A stretch of 64,000 nt of DNA from Prunus persica (lineage: Eukaryota > Streptophyta > Magnoliopsida > Rosales > Rosaceae). Shown piece by piece: positions 50,365 through 62,197 of this stretch (positions are counted from its first letter, which is position 1; each line of letters starts with the position of its first letter). The position numbers and the translations under genes were made by a program. The stretch lies in NCBI RefSeq assembly GCF_000346465.2, contig NC_034011.1, positions 20,129,928 to 20,193,927 on the forward strand. Reading direction: 5' to 3'. A model generated the notes under the pieces. That model did not search any database and had not been told where the DNA came from. It worked only from the letters and a program-made list of their open reading frames with translations.

Positions 50365-50922
50365 TGTGGTATATGTTATGGTTTTAAGATCTAATATTAA
50401 TCACTGAAAGATACAAGATAATATTGAATTTGAAGAATACCAACAAGAACAGAGGAACAATTTTTATTTTTATTTTTATTTATAGCAATGAAAATTGAGA
50501 TGTTAGCATTCCATAAATCATTTTGTCAACTGACTTTTCTTTGCATAGATATTTGTGTGTCGAAAATTTGACTATCAACCAATGACTAACTTTACTACAG
50601 GTAATTTCACATTCCCGTATACTAGTCGAAAACTTGACTATATCAACCAATGACTAACTTCTAGAAATACTTGAGCAACAATTTCTACCACTATATAGTT
50701 ATTTATGTTGCAGGTAAAGTGAAGATCCCAGTTTCACTTTGCTACTTCATCTCATTACCTCAATTTGTCTGACTACTTTTTTTGACATTATCCTCAGTTT
50801 CCTATTTTGACTGAGGGAAAAAACAGAGCCAAAACAGGACACGTTGAAAAGTAGCTCACTTTTGCTGTATAAATAATCTGTTTTTGCAAGCACTGCAATG
50901 CAATGCACACACAAAAGCTAAG

Positions 50923-52825
50923 ATGGGTTCCACAGAAGTAGCTACTAAGCCACATGCTGTTTGCATTCCAGTTCCAGCTCAAAGTCATATAAAGGCAATG
51001 CTTAAATTTGCAAAGCTCCTACACCATAGAGTATAAGAGATTTAGCTGAGTTTGTTACTTAAATTATGAGCCTTTGGATCACAGTCCAAATGGACAGCTA
51101 GGATGTATTCTTAGGTGTAGTTGATTTGTGCCAAGTGTAGCTATCTCATAGGGTAGTTAATGATTGGTTAGATTTGCTGATGTAAGAGAGAATATTCTTT
51201 TCTTTTACTGTTATATTGGTATGCACAGATTGTGCATGACTAAGAGTGAGAATACAATCTGATATTTTCATCTTCTTCTTCTCCACGTTTTCTCTCTACA
51301 TTTTACTAGAGCTCCATTCACCTATAATCCAAAAACATGGCAGATCATAGTCTGCAAATGCTAACAGTTTTCATATAACCTTTGTTAACACAGAGTTCAA
51401 TCACAAGCGTTTTCTTAAATCTCTAGGATCCAATTCCCTTGACGGCTTGCCTGATTTTCGGTTTGAAGCCATCCCGGATAGCCTTCCGGATTCAGATGAA
51501 GATGCCACACAAGATGTCACCTTGCTTTGTGAATCCGTCAGAAAACAAAATTTATTGGCTCCCTTTCATGCCCTCCTGGCAAAACTCAACAATGATGCCA
51601 TATCAACATCCAGCAATCCTCCTGTGACTTGCATTGTTTCAGATGGTTTCATGTCCACGTTCACAATCACAGCGGCTGAAGAAATTGGAGCCCCTATAGT
51701 GCTGTTCTACACTATAGCTGCCTGCAGCTTCATGGGATGTAAACAACTTCGCGCTGTGGTGGAAAAAGGACTTGCTCCACTCAAAGGTGAAATATATAAC
51801 TATTAATTGAAGCAATTGTTGTTTAACTTATGGTTAACTCTTAACTGCTTGTTTGTAAATTTGCAAATGAAATGTTTCTTCAATTGTCTATTGCAGATGA
51901 GAGCTGTTTCACAAATGGCTATCTGGACACCGTAATAGATTGGATCCCGGGAATGAGAGATATCCGTTTGAGGGATCTCCCGACCTTCTTGCAAACCACA
52001 AATGCGGATGACACCATGTTAAACTTCATCATGGAAGCAACCGATAGAGCTCATGAAGCTTCGGCAGTTGTTCTTCATACTTTTGATGCCTTGGAGCCAG
52101 ATGTTTTGGATGCTCTCTCATCTATGCTTCCCCATGTGTACACCGTTGGTCCTCTTCAATTGCATCTCAATCAGATACCAGAACACCCTTTGAAAACGGG
52201 ATACAGTCTATGGAAAGAAGAAACTGAATGCCTCGAGTGGCTAAACACCAAGGCACCAAACTCAGTTGTCTATGTGAATTTCGGCAGTATAGCAGTCATG
52301 ACACCAGAACAGCTTGTAGAGTTTGGGTGGGGACTTGCGAATAGCAAGCTTTCATTCTTTTGGGTAATTAGACCTGATCAAGTTTTTGGAGAATCGGCTA
52401 TTTTGCCGCCAGAGTTTGTGGCTGAAACTAAGGAAAGAAGTCTAATAGCTGGGTGGTGCCCACAAGAGCAAGTCCTTAACCACCCATCAGTTGGAGGATT
52501 TTTAACGCACAGCGGTTGGAATTCAACAGTTGAGAGCATTACTGCAGGAGTTCCTATGCTCTGTTGGCCATTCTTCGGAGACCAGCAAATGGACTGTCGC
52601 TATACTTGCAATGAATGGGGCATTGGCATGGAGATTAGTAATGATGTGAAGAGGGATGAGGTAGAGAAGCTTGTCAAAGAGTTAATGGAGCGAGAGAAGG
52701 GTAAGAAGATGAAAAATAAGGTCATGGAGTGGAAGAAACTTGCAGAAGAAGCTACTGGGCCACATGGTTCTTCATCCACAAACTTGGACAATTTAGTGAA
52801 TCAAGTGCTATTAAGAAAGAGCTAA
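50923..52825 (+). pseudogene. UGT85-like UDP-glycosyltransferase, copy C, exon 1 interrupted by an LTR
   Basis: Would encode about 485 residues (exon 1 as 50923-51031 plus 51367-51786, exon 2 51897-52825). A 335-bp insertion after codon 36 brings an in-frame stop two codons later (HHR, V, stop). Outside the insertion the frame is fully open, and exon 2 is almost the same as copy B, including the PSPG box WCPQEQVLNHPSVGGFLTHS. The upstream TATA (gtataaataatctg) and leader are preserved. The lesion is therefore recent. An internal ATG could in principle give a protein without the catalytic His, which would be inactive. Confidence 0.9.
51032..51366 (+). mobile_element. 5'-truncated solo LTR inserted in UGT copy C
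   Basis: Comparison with copy B (catagag|gttttcat) places the insertion exactly between 51031 and 51367. The inserted piece ends gctaaca, a normal LTR CA end, but starts tataagag with no TG, and no host bases are duplicated. The interior (gagagaatattcttttc, then ctctctacattttactagag) looks like a copia LTR. The missing left end and target duplication suggest deletion or repair after integration. Confidence 0.7.
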
Positions 52826-54396
52826 AGATTTTACCATAAGATAAAGAATATTGATGTTAATTATTATTTTTATTGCTATTGTGTCAAATAATCAACTAGC
52901 TAGCAATATGTACTCAGGCCCGTAAAACCTGTGTTACTATATCTAGAATTTTGTTTTGCTCAAATTATATATTGTTGTCTTCCATAAATACTATATGCTT
53001 CAGTGTTGACGGCTTACAACTCTAATTGCAAAGACAATTCAGATGGTAAATAAATATCTAAACAATAGAAAGAAATAACGAGAAAATATTGTAATTACCC
53101 AATTATTCAATTCAAAATTAAGAAGAGCCATACTCCCAAAAGGCCCACTTACTAAATTTAGATTTACCCCCAATATTTGGTTGTTGTTTAGAAGACGATT
53201 GCCAAATTTGTTTTGGGGTTGAGAAAAATTCTGAAAAAAAGTATTTCGTGAGAGTAAACAAGTTGAATCTAGTGTAATCTTGAAGGCGCTGGACCTAGAG
53301 GAAGTTGGGTATGCCCTTTTAAAGCAATACCAGGAAGACACAATTGAAGGAAAGATTGCCGAGAACTCCTTTGATCTTGTCAATTTAATGACATTTGCAT
53401 TGACGATTCTTTGGGATGAGAGATTGGTTGCAGAAGATAATTGGAATTGTTCCAAAAAGGTCAAATATTCTAAATATCTTTTTATTTGGTAAGGAATGTT
53501 TCAATTAGGTGCTAACAGATCCATAATGAATATGAATAAATTGAAGATTCTATTTCCTGAATTAAATGGTTGAATTTGAGGACGAATTCTTTCCGACCAA
53601 AAGAGTCTGATGCAAGAGTATAGGGATAATTACCATTTAATTAGTTATTTCATGAGATATTGTTATTTTCTTATTTAGGTAGTTTTAGGATATCTTTTAT
53701 TATTTATATATGATTTTATAATTGATTAGTTTTTCTTTTGGACCAAGTAGTCTTGGTGCCCAAGTCTTGTAAAGGCTATAAATAAGGCTAATATAATAGT
53801 GATAGGGGAGTTTATGTTGATAATTATTGAAATAGTTTATTTGTTGCTTGGATTTACTACGATATATGTGAGTTTGCACTAGCCCTAAATTTTGATGCTC
53901 GTGTGTGTTGTTAGTGACATGTGTTCGGACCCCGATCCCCATTAGTGATGCAGCTGTAACCCAAAATGACAGAAATGAAGAGGGCACGCTTTAATTTTGA
54001 AGGTAAATGAACCGAATTATTGTATAGCATCTTCCTTAGTCCTTACATCACCAAGAAACGGAAATTGTCTGTGTCTTAATCAAGTTGTTTCCTTGATGTC
54101 TTGATCAACTGATGTTTATTTGCACGTATATTTTTGGGCCGGAAAAGTTGACTATTTATCAATCAATGACTAACTTTTCGAAATACATGGACCAACATGA
54201 GTGCATATATAAATTCAAAATATGGTCACCGAAATTATATTATTTTAAAAATTTAATCATATTTTGTAGACTATTAGTGATGTAACAATTCATACCATAT
54301 ATATCGGGCACAATTTCGTGTCAATTTGACTGAATCGCCCAATTCAATAATTAGAGGGGTTGGGTTGGGTTGGCCTAATAATGAGCGGATATTGGT
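52826..54396. other. Decayed spacer with UGT-flank duplicate and possible LTR relic
   Basis: Positions about 54000-54190 repeat the promoter-side sequence found at 44207-44400 (attttgaaggtaaatga, catcaccaagaaacg). The run caattattcaattcaaaatt at about 53098 recurs at about 55629. The stretch 53600-53990 (gaggacgaattctttccga followed by gatgcaagag) resembles the end of a Ty3/gypsy element and its LTR. The short open frame at 53280-53492 is not recognised. Confidence 0.5.
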
Positions 54397-54405
54397 TTAA
54401 AAAAA

Positions 54406-55118
54406 GGCTTAAGTGTCAAAATGGTCCCTGTGTTTTAGCACAATGGCCAATTTAATCTCTGTGTTTTTAATTTGGCCAATTCGGTCCTTGTGTTTATGAT
54501 CATTAGCCAATTTAGTCCATTCAGTTAAAATAGTCGTTAAATATGAACATGATTTTTATTTTTTATTTTTTGAAAACGTATAAAGCTTTTTTAAATTAAA
54601 AAAAGTTGAATTGATTTAAAAATATTAAAACTTCAATTAAACTAACATAACATTAGGGAAAAAAAAAACTTGAAAAAATGAAGGAGGCGTAGTCCGGGGA
54701 GGGGAAGGGCTGCTTAATGAGTGGAGTAGTGGGAAGAGGGGTTGACCATTGCAGGGTGGGGGTGGGTGATGAATGAAGGCATACAAGAGAAGAGTGAGAG
54801 ATGGGGGTTGGAGATGGTGTGAACGATCTGGGAGCCATGACTGAGGATGGGGCAAATGGCTAGGCAATGGTTAGGTTCTGGAAGATCTTGCTGGGAGCTG
54901 GTCAAATAAGGGTAAATGGCTAGACAATGGTTGAACTCAAATAATTATGTTTTTAATTAATGTTTAAATAGTTTTAAATTTTTTTAAACTTAGATTTAAA
55001 AGAATGGATCACATTGATTAATAGTTGTAAACACAAGGACTTAATTAGCTAAATTAGAAACATATGGACTAAATTGACCAACGTAATAAAACACAGGGTC
55101 CATTTTAGCATTTAAGCC
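54406..55118. mobile_element. Mutator-like TIR element with 9-bp target duplication
   Basis: The left end ggcttaagtgtcaaaatggt and the reverse complement of the right end (ggcttaaatgctaaaatgga) match, and similarity extends inward for roughly 100 bp with mismatches. The element is flanked by a perfect 9-bp duplication, ttaaaaaaa (54397-54405 and 55119-55127), the size made by Mutator transposases. It is 713 bp with no transposase. The centre (about 54665-54930) is clearly more GC-rich than the TIRs and could be captured sequence. Confidence 0.82.
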
Positions 55119-55127
55119 TTAAAAAAA

Positions 55128-56388
55128 ATTATAAACCGCTATGTACGGGCTGGAACTAAAACATAAAAATATGGTTAATTTTCAGTTAACTCGACCAAAC
55201 CGCCCAACTCGATCACAAAAGGGTTGGGTTGGGTTGACCTAATAATGAGTAGATCTTTGGTCCAAAAAATCATAAACCGCTATATATGGGGTTGGGACCA
55301 AAACCGACCTAACACAACCCATGCCGAGTACCCCTACCTAGTGCGAAATTCTATAGTGAGGGTGCCATATGAGCCCCTCATGTGGACTTTCATATTTGTC
55401 ACATGATCATTTTATTAAACTTCAGTGAAATTATTATTTAATGAATCATGTGGCTAATATGAACACGATCATTTCATTAAATTTCAGTGAAATTACTATT
55501 TAGATGTATCATGTAGCTAATATGAAGGTCTATATAGTCTATATAATATTGCACCCTCACCATATAGAATGACTCCCTAACTAGTATGCCACTTTATATG
55601 AAAAAATCCATATATAAAAATTATGTTAGGCCCAATTATTCAATTCAAAATTAAGAAAAGCTATGCTCGAAAATGGCCCACTTATTCATTAAATTCATAA
55701 TCTAAGCTAGTTAACCTAGTTGAATAAAATCAAGAAATAAAAAACATCGAGCCCAATTTCACATTTTTGAACCATGACAAAGAAACTTTCTATTGACAAA
55801 CACTTTTACCAATTATTTCTATATGTTTCAATGAAGGTTGAAGTCAGAATTGTTTAATTAATAGGTATGGTGATTGATGATTTCTTTTAGTTTTGAATTT
55901 CATGCTTTGTTTTTTGGGAAATGATCCCTTTCTTGTTGTGTAGAAAGTGTATACATATATTCTTTTTATATGCATACAGATAATATTTTCTCAAAAGTAT
56001 TTACAATAAAAACAAAGGCTTAATAATTAATTAATTAATGATATCTGTCAGTCATCCGACCAAAGGCTTAATAATTATTAGAAGGACAAGACATGAAATT
56101 AAAATACGAGGACAAAACAAACAACCTTAATTAAAGAAGATCCTGAGATCCAATCTTACTAAAAAGAATAAATCTTTTGGCAAATTGAGTGAGTAGTAGT
56201 AGTAGAACCAATAATCGAACCTTGTTTTTTTGTTTGACCAATAATCGAAGCTTTAAGTGTTTATATAGAAAGAGTAAACCTGCTTGCTTGAAAAGGGGAG
56301 CATTTTCATGGACATGTGTCAATTTTTTAAAAGATAATGAGGTACACTTTGGATCAAAGTAGTGAGCAAAAATGATTATGTTGAGAGG
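55128..56388. other. Spacer, nothing recognised
   Basis: AT-rich DNA. At 55140-55330 there are degenerate copies of gggttgggttg words also seen left of the TIR element, so these flanks belong to an older repeat. No gene supported. Confidence 0.5.
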
Positions 56389-56393
56389 TAGCT

Positions 56394-57306
56394 TGTCACA
56401 TCCCTGGACTGGCTCCGCAGTAGCACAATATTGTTTGCTTTGGGCCCCTCTCTCTATTGGTCGATGTAGGATGTTACAATCCACCCCCCTTAGGGGCTCA
56501 ACGTCCTCGTCGGCACACTCGCACCACATGGCAGAGTGGCTCTGATACCAAATTGTCACATCCCATGATCGGCTCTGCCGTAGCACGATATTGTCCGCTT
56601 TGGGCCCCCTCTTTACCCTCACAGTTTTGTTTCTGGGAACTCACGAGCAACTTTCCAGTGAGTTACCTATCCTGGGATTGCTCTAGCCCAAACTCCCTTA
56701 ACTTCGGAGTTCCCATGGAATCTGAAGCCAGTGAGCTCTCAAAAGGCATCGTGCTAGATGGAGGTGGGTACGCACATATAGGCCCCGTTTGGTTAATGGG
56801 AAAGGAGGCTTGGGAATGAGAATTCAATTGCTTTCCCATGTTTGGTAAGACCAGGCATGGGAAATGGTTGCCTGGCACATGGGAAAGTAGGGGGGAAAAT
56901 GAAGCCCTCTTCTTAACTTGGGTTTTGTTTTCCCTTCTCATGGGAAAGTTTAGGAAAATGAGCCAACATTCAATGCACAATTTTCATGACTATTTTGTCC
57001 TTATGAACAATTTATAATTACAACGTATCATTAAATGCATTCTTTTTTTATTTGATTTAATATGGGTATAATTGAAAAATTATACAAACTTTGTTTTCCA
57101 TTCCTACTCAAAACAAACATGGGAAAGGAAACAAAGTGAAATCTCCCGGTTACTTTCCCGACATTACCAAACGTGGGAAAGGAATCTTTCATTCCCATTC
57201 CTTCAGAAATGACATGTGAAGTGATTTCCCCTCAAATCTATTTCGTGAACCAAACGGGGCCATAAGGCACATCACTCCTCTCCGTTGGTGGATGTGGAAT
57301 GTTACA
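56394..57306 (-). mobile_element. Cassandra TRIM retrotransposon (5S-bearing LTR)
   Basis: Short LTR element read on the minus strand. The right LTR (56554-57306) is the 5' LTR. Its minus strand includes gaactccgaagttaag and ggatagg, a degenerate 5S rRNA-like promoter segment diagnostic of Cassandra. The primer-binding site TGGTATCAGAGCC (initiator Met tRNA) follows directly. The internal domain is only about 75 bp and ends in a polypurine tract (ctaaggggggtggat). The left LTR (56394-56478) keeps both ends (TGTCACATCCC, GATGTTACA) but has lost the 5S region. The target duplication tagct is at 56389-56393 and 57307-57311. The right LTR carries a nested MITE. Confidence 0.88.
56781..57261. mobile_element. 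MITE nested in the Cassandra LTR
   Basis: A 481-bp element with inverted ends ggccccgtttggtt and aaccaaacggggcc, flanked by the trinucleotide ata on both sides. Removing it and one ata restores the cacatataaggcac sequence that I recall from Cassandra LTRs. A 3-bp duplication fits a PIF/Harbinger-like MITE. No coding capacity. Confidence 0.82.
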
Positions 57307-57393
57307 TAGCTAGCTAGCCCAATACACTTTGCCCTATAAATAATCTGCATTTGAGCAAGTCACGTGCATACATTATATAACAAAACCTAAGAT

Positions 57394-57423
57394 ATGGCTT
57401 CAACTGTAGTTGTTAATAAGCCT
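57394..57423 (+). pseudogene. UGT85-like copy D, first ten codons only, cut by a gypsy LTR
   Basis: A UGT-type leader (ccctataaataatctgcatt, TATA at about 57333) precedes ATG and codons MASTVVVNKP, matching the N-terminus before HAVCIP in the other copies. The next bases are the LTR of a gypsy element, whose TGA closes the frame. The remainder of the gene should lie beyond the right-hand LTR, outside this window. Confidence 0.8.
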
Positions 57424-58881
57424 TGATAGGATTTTTAGTACCTGTGTAAACAGGGTTAAAATCACATAAAATACTTGCAAGAATACAAGGCTATTGTAGT
57501 ATAGATGCTCATGCAAGGTCGTTTTCCTCAAGGACTAATTAGCAATTTAAGTAAAAAAAAATTCTAAATAACTACTTAAAATAAAAGGTCAAGAAAGATG
57601 ATTATGAATTTGGTTGATTCTAAAAACAAATATTAAACAAAAACAAATACGATTGAAGGAAAGAGTTTTGAATATCAATTTATAAAAGCACTAGGGTTTC
57701 ACCATAACCTAGCAATCCTATGAACTTTTACCAATTACTTATGATTTGCACATGCCACTTTGAAGGTTAGGTTTTCCTAATGTATATTCTACTTGGAACC
57801 TCCAACATAGAACATATATCCAACATGCAACCCGTTCGGACGTTCGGATCAAATCTGAACATGAAAGACTCATTAAGTTTTGTGAAAACCCTTTGAAAAA
57901 CCATGCAACCCTTAAGACATGGTGTTCATCTTAAGTGAAATTACAATTATTAATAACAAGAGGCTAGCATCAATTTCAGGGAACCTTCCGACTAAAATTA
58001 CATTCAATTACTTTTCTAAAGATCCTAATGGTGATCAGGCATTGAGACAATTAGATAGTTTAAAACAGTGATTAACAATTCAAAGTAGGCATGCACTCAT
58101 CATAAGCAATTAAATAAAAATCACATATTCATGCTAAGGTTCAAGGCTTCACCCTAGCAAAAGAAATTTAGTTACGCATACTCATAATTGAAATCCAAGA
58201 AAATATCATTAAGAAGAAAAGAACGAAAACACCTTAAAGTGGCGAAAACTCAAAACCCTAGCAATTGCTCTCCACAATACAAGTTCAAAAGTGAAAAAGA
58301 AGTCCTAAATTCCTTATGAGAAAGAGCTTAAATACCCCTTAAAACCTAGCTGCCAATGTACAGCTTTTCTATCCCCCACAAGGAAACTAATTAAAATAAA
58401 ATAATACCAGGAAATAAAGTCCAAATTGGAATAGGAGAATCTTCCTAAAATCTGCCCAGCCATGTTTTAGCCCCAAATCTTCTCCAAATATGGCCCAATA
58501 TAGCTTGTTTTAAACATAAAAATGTTATGAACACTTCTCTAGAAGGCCACGAACCCATCTGAGGTCATATTGGGCTCCAAAAACGCAATAAAAGCCCAAC
58601 ACGTCACTATTGCAGCACCGCGCACTGCTTCTTTATTTTATTGCCAGAAAATAACCGTTTGGAAGAAAAATCTGAAATTTTGATACGATCAAACTAAGTG
58701 ACTCACGAACGTCCTCCAACTAGAATTACTCCAAAATTCGTCCATTTGTTTATGTTTTGCTCCAGAGAGAGTCGAAAGTCCTATATTGGAAATATAATTC
58801 AAAGTACCAAAATTCTTCCAAAATATTAACCAAAATATACTAAGAATGAGGTTAAATATATAATATAAAATATGTCCATCA
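57424..58881 (-). repeat. 3' LTR of the gypsy element
   Basis: A 1458-bp repeat with TGAT...ATCA ends, bounded on the left by UGT copy D and on the right by the polypurine tract at 58882-58897. Confidence 0.8.
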
Positions 58882-60179
58882 AAATACCCCCAAACTTAGC
58901 TTTTTGCTTGTCCTCAAGCAAAACAAGACTCAAACAAAAATAAAAACTTAACAGACTAGACATCTGGCTAACACTTAACCAGGACAAAATTTCCACCTTC
59001 AAGTTGCAATCCATAGAAAATTTTAAAAACTAGAACATCCTTTCAATAGATCCAAGTAATCTCACCACAGAGTCTAAGCTATTTAGACTCAATTAGAAAA
59101 GAATTCACAAACTTCCTTTGGTGTAAAGTAAACCATCATGGTTAAGGAGACTTGACTAAAACCCTTACCTCTCATCCCTTTTATTCTTACTTCACACACT
59201 CCACACTTTTTATTTTTTTTATTTTTTTATTTTTTATTTTTGTTTTTATAGTAACAGTAGTGGTTGTGCAATGTTGGTTCCCTTAAGCTTTCAATCCAAC
59301 CGTGTAGCGAGCTTTAGGTCAATGTCTCCCAAACCACTCGGGTTTTATGGCACTAGGTGTAGAACACCCCTAAGGACTTATTAACTCAAGCTGAAAAGGC
59401 TACGAAACCAACTAACCACCCTGCCTCATGCCAAAACTCTACCGTTTGTCTCGAGAATCACTGCTAATTAGGCAAGACTGGCCCGGTTACTAGCAAAGCT
59501 TTGGGTGAGGCAATTATTACTTTATAACACATACTAACTTTATTTATATTGAATAGAAATTAAAACACACTTGGACAAAAAGTAAGTATTCCAAGACTCA
59601 AAAAATTAAAAATATAAAATTTACTTTCCCACCCCAAAACTTAAATCACACTTTGTCCTCAAGGTGTGGAAAATAAACAAAGGAAACAACCAAAGAAGTA
59701 AATTAGGAGAGAAAAATAAAAAATAAAAAGAAAAGATCTAAAACATAAACAGAAAAAAGTAAAAGAGAAAAATAAAAAACTAAAAAGAAAAAGAAAAAAG
59801 AACACACTAGGGATGCGGAGGTGACGCTGCGGTGATTCGAAGGCATGACCTGTAGCTGGGATGCGAAGCACGCTGACCAACAGCCCAAGTCCACACATGT
59901 GTCAAATACTGGCAACGGCTTTAATATAACCTGGTGCATCCGCTGCATGTGTCATTTGAAAACATATTGGATCCCCTTCGTCTAACCTTGAGTCCAGAGC
60001 CAACAAGCTCGCCTTTGGCCATTCTCAGCTCAGATTGTAAATCACAAAAGACGCTTTTGTATTTCACTCAGTTTCAACCCATCCATCTCCACCCTTTCCC
60101 CTTGTCATCTCTAGCAAGAACTCAAGAGCCTTGGCTATCTTTCAGAGCATAGTCATGTGGGTTCATCTGTGTGAGGGTG

Positions 60180-60530
60180 CCAGATCCAGAAAACCTTCAA
60201 CAAAATCAAAATCACCATCCGCTGCGGCTTCGTCGAAGAGACAATCGGATCCTCACCGAGATCCGTCCCAACTCCGACCCCAACGACTCGGATGAGCTGA
60301 CCCAGACCGAGTTCAACCCCAACACCACATACACTCGGAGTTCCTGAGCTTGGTTAACGGTAAGCTTCGCGTTGTGCTCGTAACTGGGTTTCAGTGTGGG
60401 TATTTTTGTGTTGAAAGTAATTAATAACAAGAGTGATTATTGCAGACTTCGTTGCCTTGTTCTGAGATACTCATCCCCGTCTGTTGGCGGATTTCAGCGA
60501 GCAAGTCAATCTTCAAGTTGGGAGTAGGTA
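60180..60530 (+). other. GC-rich, exon-like segment inside the gypsy element
   Basis: An unusually GC-rich block on the plus strand (opposite to the element) reads DPENLQQNQNHHPLRLRR and continues open to about 60345. A possible intron follows (acg|gtaagc at about 60360, gcag|actt at about 60446), after which the frame can be read as DFVALF. I do not recognise the protein. It resembles a captured host gene fragment rather than retroelement sequence. Confidence 0.4.
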
Positions 60531-60683
60531 TAATATTGAATTCCTGCAACTAGATAAAGAAAACAACAACAGAATTTTTTTTTTCCCGAAAATAAAAGAA
60601 GTAAAAAGTTTAGAAAAATTGGGTTGCCTCCCAATAAGCGCTTTATTTTAAGTCTGTAGCTAGACTTTACAGAAGTCTGGTGG

Positions 60684-61034
60684 TCAATTCACTGGTTCCT
60701 TTAGAGTCAACGACTCGGTTGCAGTGTCAAAGGGTGTCTCCACGTAGGGTTTCAGCCTGTGACCATTCACCTTGAACGTGTTGCCTTTAGCTTCATTAGT
60801 GATGTGAACTGCTCCATGAAGAAAAACTTGAGTCACCAAGTAGGGTCCAGTCCAGCGAGATTTTAATTTCCCTGGAAATAACTTGAGTCTTGAATTGAAT
60901 AACAGAACCTGTTGTCCTGGCTGAAATTCCTTCCTTAAAATTTGACTGTCATGAAATGTCTTAGTTCTTTCCTTGTAGATGCGAGAACTATCATAAGCAC
61001 CCTGACGAATTTCTTCTAGCTTATTAAACTGCAA
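60684..61034 (-). pseudogene. Gypsy integrase C-terminal fragment
   Basis: The 116-residue frame includes [20 protein letters not shown] and SRWTGPYLV, the C-terminal end of Ty3/gypsy integrases. The catalytic DDE core is absent. Confidence 0.82.
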
Positions 61035-61141
61035 TTTTGCTTTTCCCCAGCAATCGGTTTATTAGATTGACCTGTATTTGAATTGGCATAAAAACTGTCT
61101 TGAACCATACTGTCTACCACGTCAATGTGCATACATTCTTG

Positions 61142-61705
61142 CTATTCAGTAGGACGTTTTGCTGCCTCAAACAAATTAAACACCACGGATTGGTCCTGAA
61201 CCCTAAGAGTCAATGTTCCAGCTTCCACATCGATTAAAGTTCTAGCTGTTGCCATAAACGGTTTCCCCAAAATAATAGGTGTTTGAAGGTCTTCGTCCAT
61301 GTCTAGAACCACAAAATCTGCTGGTAGATAAAGATTATCAACCTTTATAATTAGATCTTCAATAACACCTCTTTGATAAGTAATTGAACGGTCAGCTAGT
61401 TGAAGTATCATTGATGTAGGCTTTAAATCTCCTTGCCCCAATGGCTAGAAAACAGAAAAAGGCATCAAATTAATACCTGCACCCAAATCAATTAAAACAC
61501 TTTTAAAATTAAAATTTTCAATAGTGCAAGAAATATTAAAACTCCCTGGATCTTTTTTCTTAGGTGGCAGTTTGTGTAGCAAAACTGCGCTGCAATGGAA
61601 TGTTGATTTGAACCTTGGATAATGTCTGCATAAAGTCTTTGAGTTGCTGGTCCTTTGCTTTAGGCTCCAAACGTTCAGGATAGGGTAATGGAGGGTCATA
61701 AACAC
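61142..61705 (-). pseudogene. Gypsy protease region
   Basis: Contains LIDLGAGINLMPFSVF, the aspartic protease active site (usually DLGASINLMP), and, after a stop, LADRSITYQRGVIEDLIIKV and PIILGKPFMATARTLIDV. A stop at about 61442 splits it. Confidence 0.82.
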
Positions 61706-62197
61706 ACTGTAAAACCTATTTAAAGACAGTTTCAGAATCTGCAGGATATGTTTTTCTGCAGTTTTGGCAGGTTATGCTACTGCAAAATTTTCTGTATTAT
61801 TCGCCACTGCTTGCTGCTCCTTTTCAATGCTATTTTCCTTATTGTCATAGCTTTTTCCACATCGTAAAGTGCGAACAAAGTTGCAATCGTCACGTCCATT
61901 TGGATTAGGAATTATTTGACTAGGAAATTTGCCTTTTTCTCTGTCTGAATTCTGTGCAGCTAGCTATCCAAATTGCTGCTCCAAACTTTTAATTGATGCT
62001 TCAACATTTTGAAATCTTTGATTGTTACTCTCGATGAATGATTGAGTTGTTGCTGCCAATTTAGCAAGTTGATCATCCAAAGATGGTTTGGAGGAAACAA
62101 AAGGTGTTTGTGCATGCTGGAATGGTTTTGCATTATTTTGATTGTCACCTCATTTGAAATTAGGGTGATCCCTTCATCCTGGATTGTAGTGATTGGC

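Noticed and set aside
53280..53492. Open frame of 70 codons right of UGT copy C
   Set aside because: No recognisable domain, overlapping antisense frame of similar length, decayed repeat context.
54637..54905. Pro/His/Ser-rich open frames in the TIR element
   Set aside because: Three frames are open at once because of C-rich composition; not evidence of a protein.
56590..56720. Possible 5S rRNA gene
   Set aside because: The 5S-like stretch is degenerate and lies inside a Cassandra LTR with primer-binding site and target duplication.
59659..59948. Phe-rich membrane-like open frames on the minus strand
   Set aside because: Produced by A-rich plus-strand runs in the gypsy untranslated region.
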